A DNA stretch of 64,000 bases, taken from NCBI RefSeq assembly GCF_009905375.1, contig NC_133647.1:4900595-4964594 (forward strand), given 5' to 3'. This DNA comes from Apium graveolens. Lineage: Eukaryota > Streptophyta > Magnoliopsida > Apiales > Apiaceae. This document shows positions 59,025-64,000 of this stretch, in pieces (position 1 is the first letter of the stretch; every line of letters starts with the position of its first letter). Under the pieces are notes generated by a model. It made no database searches. It saw nothing but the letters and a program-made list of their open reading frames with translations, and was not told the DNA's origin. The position numbers and the translations under genes are program-made.

Positions 59025-59394
59025 TACGCATTTGGGATTGGTGTAATCAAAATACGCATTCGCCAGCCATGTAAGTCTTATTCATTTTTTTTAAAATTTT
59101 TATGATGGTTACGCACAAGTAGTGAGAGTATTCCCTTTACCATTTTTTTTAGTTTGGGAAGTTATGAAATACGCATGCACAGAGATGGTATTGTTGCAAA
59201 ATAACCAAACCTTGCTTGGGTAATGTAAATACGCATTTGTGAGCTTTGTAATTTATATTTATTTTATGAACAAAAAAATTAAGCTAGTTACGCATAAATA
59301 GTGGGAGTATTCCCTCTACAATTTCTTTATTTTATTTTTTGAAGTAATTACGCATAAGGGAATGGTGTAATATTGAATAATGTTGATTACGCAT
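59025..59394. repeat. TACGCAT motif array, first cluster
   Basis: Eight TACGCAT (one TACGCAC) at 59025, 59053, 59110, 59170, 59230, 59289, 59349 and 59388; six successive gaps from 59053 to 59349 are 57-60 bp. Longer units of about 120 bp can be seen, with shared blocks AATACGCATTTG, TTACGCATAAATAGTGGGAG and TATTCCC. Likely a subterminal or regulatory repeat of MULE1. Confidence 0.7.
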
Positions 59395-59642
59395 ATTGAG
59401 GTGGAGTAATGTTGAATATTTGTTTTTTTGGTTCAACTATTTTTTTATAAAATTAACAACAGTGAATGGAATATTCCGTATATGGGATACCCAACTATTA
59501 GTGGAGTATTTTATATAAGTTTCAGTGAAGTACTCAAAGGGTTAAAATTAATTACTTTTTTAGAACGGTTTTATTTATTTATTTTAATGGTTATTTTTAT
59601 CAATTTTTTAATTATAATTAGAATATATATATATATAATATT
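59395..59642. other. AT-rich spacer
   Basis: No gene or repeat recognised. The open frame 59428-59646 is a product of AT-rich sequence. Confidence 0.4.
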
Positions 59643-60560
59643 CTGATATTTCTAAAAACCAAATATGGAAATATTGAACCCTAAAATATTAAAAACCATT
59701 AAATTAGGGCCTAAAATGTGAATTAGTATTTGATTACTAGGCTTTCGAGCCTAAAGGCCCTAAAGCCTAGGTTAAATTAGGGTTTAGGGCCTTTAGGCCC
59801 TAAACCCTAAAGCCTAAACCCTAAATCGTTGTACATTTTATTAATTTATTTTTTAATATTTCTAAAAACCAAACAGGGAATTATTGAACCCTATAATATT
59901 AAAAAATGTAAAATTAGATCTAAAATTTGAATTAGTGTTTGGTTCCTAGGCTTTCGGGCCTAAAGTCCCTAAAGCCTAGGTTAAATTAGGGTTTAGGTTC
60001 TAGGGTTAGGGCCTAAAGGCCCTAAACCCTAAATCGGTGTACATTTTATTAGTTTATTTTTTAATATTTTTAAAAACCAAATAGGGAATTATTGAACCCT
60101 ACAATATTAAAAATGTAAAATTAGATCTAAAATGTGAATTAGTATTTTGTTCCTAGGCTTTCGGGCCTAAAGGCCCTAAAGCCTAGGTTAAATTAGGGTT
60201 TAGGTTCTAGGGTCCCTAAACCTTAAATCATAAACCCTAAATCGGTGTACATTTTATTAATTTATTTTTTAATATTTCTAAAAATCAACTAGGGAATTCT
60301 TGAACCCTAAAATATTAAAAAAATGTAAAATTAGGATCTAAAATGTGAATTAGTGTTTGGTTCCTAGGCTTTCGGGCCTATAGGCCCTAAAGCCTAGGTT
60401 AAATTAGGGTTTAGATTCTAGGGTTTAGGGCCGACTAAATCCTAAACCCTAAATCGGTGTATATTTCATTAGTTTATTTTTTAATATTTTTAAAAATCAA
60501 ATAGGGAATTATTGAACCCTAAAATATTAAAAAATGTTAAATTATGGTACAACCCTAAAA
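59643..60560. repeat. 212-bp tandem repeat with telomere-like motifs
   Basis: Units begin at ATATTTCTAAAAA(C/T)CAA at about 59643, 59852, 60064, 60273 and 60485, giving a period of about 205-215 bp. Four units are full and the fifth lacks the CCCTAA part. Each full unit contains CCTAGGCTTT … AAAGCCTAGG as inverted repeat and several plant telomere-type strings (TTAGGGTTTAGG, AAACCCTAAA). In the first unit 59780-59807 is a near-perfect palindrome around TTTA. Confidence 0.88.
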
Positions 60561-60841
60561 ATTAAAAAAAATGTAACATTAATTGGTGTACCCTTTGTCT
60601 TTTACAAAATTAAATATTTCAAAATTTTAATGGGAATTATTGAAACAATAATATTTATTAATAACAAAACATTATTTCATATTTGAATATTTTTAAAACT
60701 TACAGGACTACTATATTACTTATAAAATATAAAATATTTTATAAGGAAATACGAAAAATATAAAATATTAATAAAATAATTATTAAAGTAATAAGAAATA
60801 TGCATGTCGGGATCGGGTATTGTTGGGCTGGGTAATCGAAA
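60561..60841. other. AT-rich spacer
   Basis: Mostly A/T runs. No gene seen. Confidence 0.5.
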
Positions 60842-61074
60842 TACGCATTTGGAAGCTATGTAATATTTATTTGGTTTTTATTTTAAAATTCTAATGCTGG
60901 TTACGCATAAGAAGTAGGAGTATTCCCGCACATATAAAAATAGCAATACGCATATGCGAGTGTAGGAATGGTAACACACATTTTAAAAATTTTATAATTT
61001 TATTTTTTGAACATATTACGCATATGGGGATGGTGTAATATGATATTATTAGTAAAGTTATATGAAATACGCAT
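60842..61074. repeat. TACGCAT motif array, second cluster
   Basis: Copies at 60842, 60902, 60947, 61017 and 61068. Block AATACGCATTTGGAAGCTATG … GGTTACGCATAAGAAGTAGGAG repeats the first cluster. Ends about 260 bp before the transposase ATG. Confidence 0.7.
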
Positions 61075-61329
61075 ATACGGAAGGGGTCTTGTTGAAGAAT
61101 ACACAAGTATGGCTAGTATATTGTGGAAGATTACACAAATGTGGATGGAGTATCTTTACCAATGTACTTATAACATATATCTCAAAAAAAATTCAACCAG
61201 ACACAACAACCCCTAATTCACTTCTTCTGCGCTCTATGAAATCGTTTCGGAGGACTCTCTCGCACTAGTGAGGGAACTATAATTTCAATTCTCATGTACA
61301 AGGTAAACACTGAAACTTAATTACTTCAA

Positions 61330-63892
61330 ATGGCTTCACAATCACACTTTATCTATGGCTGGATATACTCTGATGGTAATATTGTAAATGATGCGGTGGA
61401 AGGTGTTAAATATGATAAAAAATGACCAGATTAGTGAAATTGGGTTTTAATTTGAAATATCAAGATCTGTTGAATTTGTTGTATACAAAGTTGTGGATAG
61501 ATGTTACTGTGCATAAGCTGAATATATATCGAAGATTTTTAAATCCTACAACAAACAAGTTTAAACTGGCACCAATATATGATGATGATGATATTGAATT
61601 TATGTTTGAAGCTGCAGTGGATAGCGAAAGTCGAAAAACTTTTATTGAGCTTTATATAGAATAGGTAGAAATTGGTTTGGGACAAAGTTCGAATGAAATA
61701 GTTCAGATTTCGACAAGTCTTTATATAAGTACAAGCTCCCAAAGTTCAAAAAAGTTGAGAATTAGCGGAAGTGTTAGTGAAAGTACAGAATTTTCAAGTG
61801 CAAGTTCAAGTAGATCGTTGTACATGACTCGTGTGGATAGTGATGGAAACTCAAGAGGAAGTAGTGAATATCGAGATGAAGATATTTTGTTCTATAAATT
61901 GTTTGATGGAATGTCCATGTTTGCTTCATTTGATGAGCCGGTTATGCAAAAGGTTGGAAACATTCTTAATCCTATGGAGCTTGAAAAAGGATTGGTATTC
62001 GAATCAAAAGAGGAGTTGTTGAATGTAGTAAAAGATGTTCATATTGCAAATCATCTAGAGATGAAAGTTGTTAAATCTAATTCTGAGAGTTTAAAAGTGG
62101 AATGTAAGAGGAAAGAAACCGGTTGTGTATGGATGTTGATAGCTACAAAGAGAAGATCTCATAAGTGCTTTGAGATTATGGAGACTAAGGGGCCACACAC
62201 ATGTGTCAACCTTAACATGACACAAGACCATTGCAATTTAAGCTCTTCAAACATTGCACAAGTCATTGGTACCCAAATTGCTGCGGATCCTGGTGTCTCA
62301 GATAAGGTTTTAGAGGCTACTATTGTGAGCCAATTTGGTTATAGACCTTCAAGAAGGAAGATTAGACATGCAAGGGAGAAATTAGGAAAAAAATTGTTTA
62401 AGTCTTCTGAAGAATCCTACGAGTACCTTCCTTTCTTTATGAATGCACTACAATCATTCAATCATGGCACATATGTTGACTGGCATTTCAAGGAGCATGA
62501 TCTAGGAGAGCTTATCGATGAGGTATAAACATACTTAGCATCTACATTATTGTCATTTTAAAGAATAAATTAGTTGCTCATTATTGACTCAACATATTGG
62601 CTTATTCTTATCTTGTAAAATGTTAATAGATAGTGAGATTCAAGCGGGTATTTTGGGCATTCAAGCCTTGCATTGATGCATTTGCACATTCCTTACCAGT
62701 TCTCCTTATAGATGGCACACATCTTTATGAAAAATGTTGTGGAGTCTTACTTACTGCTACAATAGTGGATGGATTCAACCACCTCATTCCAGTTGCCTTT
62801 GCAATTGTTGAAGCAGAAAATATAACAAGTTGGTTTATGGATAGAGTGAAGAAAAAGGTGGTTCTCCAACGTAGAGATGTTTGTGTGATTTCGGATAGGC
62901 ACGCGGGGATAATATCCGCTATGAACAACCCGGATCTTGGGTGGCGTGAACCCCAAGCACATCATCGATATTATGCAAGACATCTAGCTGTGAACTTTGG
63001 TAAAGAGTTTAAGAGGAAATTGAAGGAGAGGGTTGTGCCATTGTGCAGCCAATTGACAGGTCCCAAGTTTACTTTGTATTGGAAATCATTGTTAGCTGTT
63101 AAACCTAGAGCAGAAGAGTGGTTTTCAGACAAACCATTAAAGCATTGGGCTTTGGCATTTGATGATGGTAGACGGTTTGGTATTATGACCACTAATTTTG
63201 CTGAGTGTTGGAATAATGCTATTAGAGCATCTAGAAGACTACCCATCACTGCATTGGTTAAATCTATATTTTATAAGGTGGTTGAGTATTTTGATCAACG
63301 TCGCTTGGAGATAGAAAAACAATCTATTGGTGGTAGTGACTTTACCAAACATGCGACTAAAATTCTTAACAAGTGGAAAGAGCATGCAAGTGGCCATCAT
63401 GTGAAGGTATTTGATCATGACAATTGGGTGTTTGAAGTGAATACGATGAAACGTGGGCAGAAGGAAGGAAACCAACAGATTGTTCGCTTAATGGAACGCA
63501 TATGCACTTGCAATAAATGGCAGACGTATCAAATTCCATGCTCCCATGTTCTAACTTATTGTGCTAATCAAAAGATGCAATACACAGGTTTAGTAAATGA
63601 ATGGTATATGCTAGATAATGCAAGAAAGGTGTATGCAACTCCATTTCATCCATTGCACCACGAGGATCGATGGCCTCTATTGGATAGATTTCCTAAAGTG
63701 CTTCCCGATATTGATAACTTTGTAAATAAACTAGGTCAAAGAAAGTCAACACGATATAAGAATGAAATGGATTTCCATTCTGGAAAAAACAAAGAAACTT
63801 TGGGTGGTACTTCTTCAAGTGTTATAAAGCATTGTCATTGGTATGTATTTACTCGCGTTCATTACATGATATATGTTGGTAAGACAAACTAA
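61330..63892 (+). pseudogene. MULE1 MuDR-type transposase
   Basis: Cut-and-paste transposase of Mutator-like elements. ATG 61330 (MASQSHFIYGWIYSDG). A frameshift in an A-run near 61420 and TAG at 61662 break the N-terminal domain (FKLAPIYDDDDIEFMF). 61665-62523 holds the MuDR DNA-binding zinc region (VECKRKETGCVWML … GPHTC). An intron of about 110 bp is likely (GAG/GTATAA to TTAATAG/ATAGTG, about 62524-62629, phase 0). The catalytic part follows: first Asp in LLIDGTHLYEK, second in VISDRHAGII, Glu in TTNFAECWNNAI, then a SWIM zinc finger (CTCNKWQTYQIPCSH). A second donor GTATGT near 63840 suggests the 3' exon lies beyond the window, so the last ~18 codons may be intron. Confidence 0.88.
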
Positions 63893-64000
63893 ATGAATCA
63901 TTATTACCAGAATCAAATATTAATATGATAAGGTATATGTACTACAGTACTATTTATTATTATTTTTAGTTGGTAAGTGCCTGTATCTTACCTTAACTAG
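63893..64000. other. Sequence after the MULE1 frame
   Basis: AT-rich; possibly the start of a second transposase intron. Nothing else seen. Confidence 0.3.

Noticed and set aside
58647..59031. ORFs of 64-71 codons in the GYP2 LTR
   Set aside because: Overlapping frames on both strands in LTR sequence without any domain.
59643..60560. A true chromosome end or telomere
   Set aside because: TTTAGGG strings are few, in both orientations and part of a 212-bp unit; sequence and a transposase gene continue on both sides.

Overview
The window reads as plant nuclear DNA made almost entirely of transposable elements, probably from a eudicot. The evidence is chromovirus-type Ty3/gypsy and Sirevirus-type Ty1/copia retrotransposons primed by initiator tRNA-Met, a MuDR-type DNA transposon, plant telomere-like TTTAGGG motifs and AT-rich spacers. 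I cannot name the species. I see no intact host gene, rRNA, tRNA or CRISPR array. I use local names: GYP1, SIRE-A, SIRE-B, SIRE-C, SIRE-D, GYP2 and MULE1.

Layout. 1-12406 holds GYP1, a Tekay/Del-like chromovirus on the minus strand. Its 3' LTR is cut by the window start, its internal region spans 2353-8353, and its 4.05-kb 5' LTR is 8354-12406. GYP1 sits inside ORF2 of SIRE-A, an older minus-strand Sirevirus at 12407-33735. SIRE-B (plus strand, 19855-32250, target duplication TTAGG) is inserted 7 bp inside the 5' LTR of SIRE-A. SIRE-C (plus, 33952-47354, target duplication ATATC) lies next to it in a degenerate LTR-like background. 47360-50971 is that background, a broken coding remnant of unknown family on the minus strand, and AT-rich DNA. 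SIRE-D (plus, about 50972-57616) belongs to the SIRE-A family and is cut off within reverse transcriptase/RNase H by the GYP2 LTR (57617 to about 59000). 59025-63892+ is a MuDR-like transposase pseudogene (MULE1) with a TACGCAT motif array and a 212-bp tandem repeat upstream.

How it works together. Each Sirevirus has gag (UBN2-type capsid domain plus CCHC knuckles), then pol (protease, integrase, reverse transcriptase, RNase H). A conserved in-frame stop separates the two. SIRE-A, B and C also have a separate downstream ORF2. In all three, ORF2 has a TATA box about 150-170 bp before its ATG, which suggests expression from an internal promoter. SIRE-C carries one further small intact ORF (89 codons) behind a duplicated copy of that promoter region. 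All gag/pol/ORF2 sets carry stops or frameshifts, so every element here looks non-autonomous or dead. Many of the stops look like C-to-T changes, as expected for methylated, silenced repeats.

Most unusual signals: the roughly 60-bp-periodic TACGCAT array before MULE1, the ORF2 promoters and the extra ORF of SIRE-C, a GGGGGAG purine string in the integrase-RT linker of all four Sireviruses, and family-specific short motifs scattered through LTRs and spacers.
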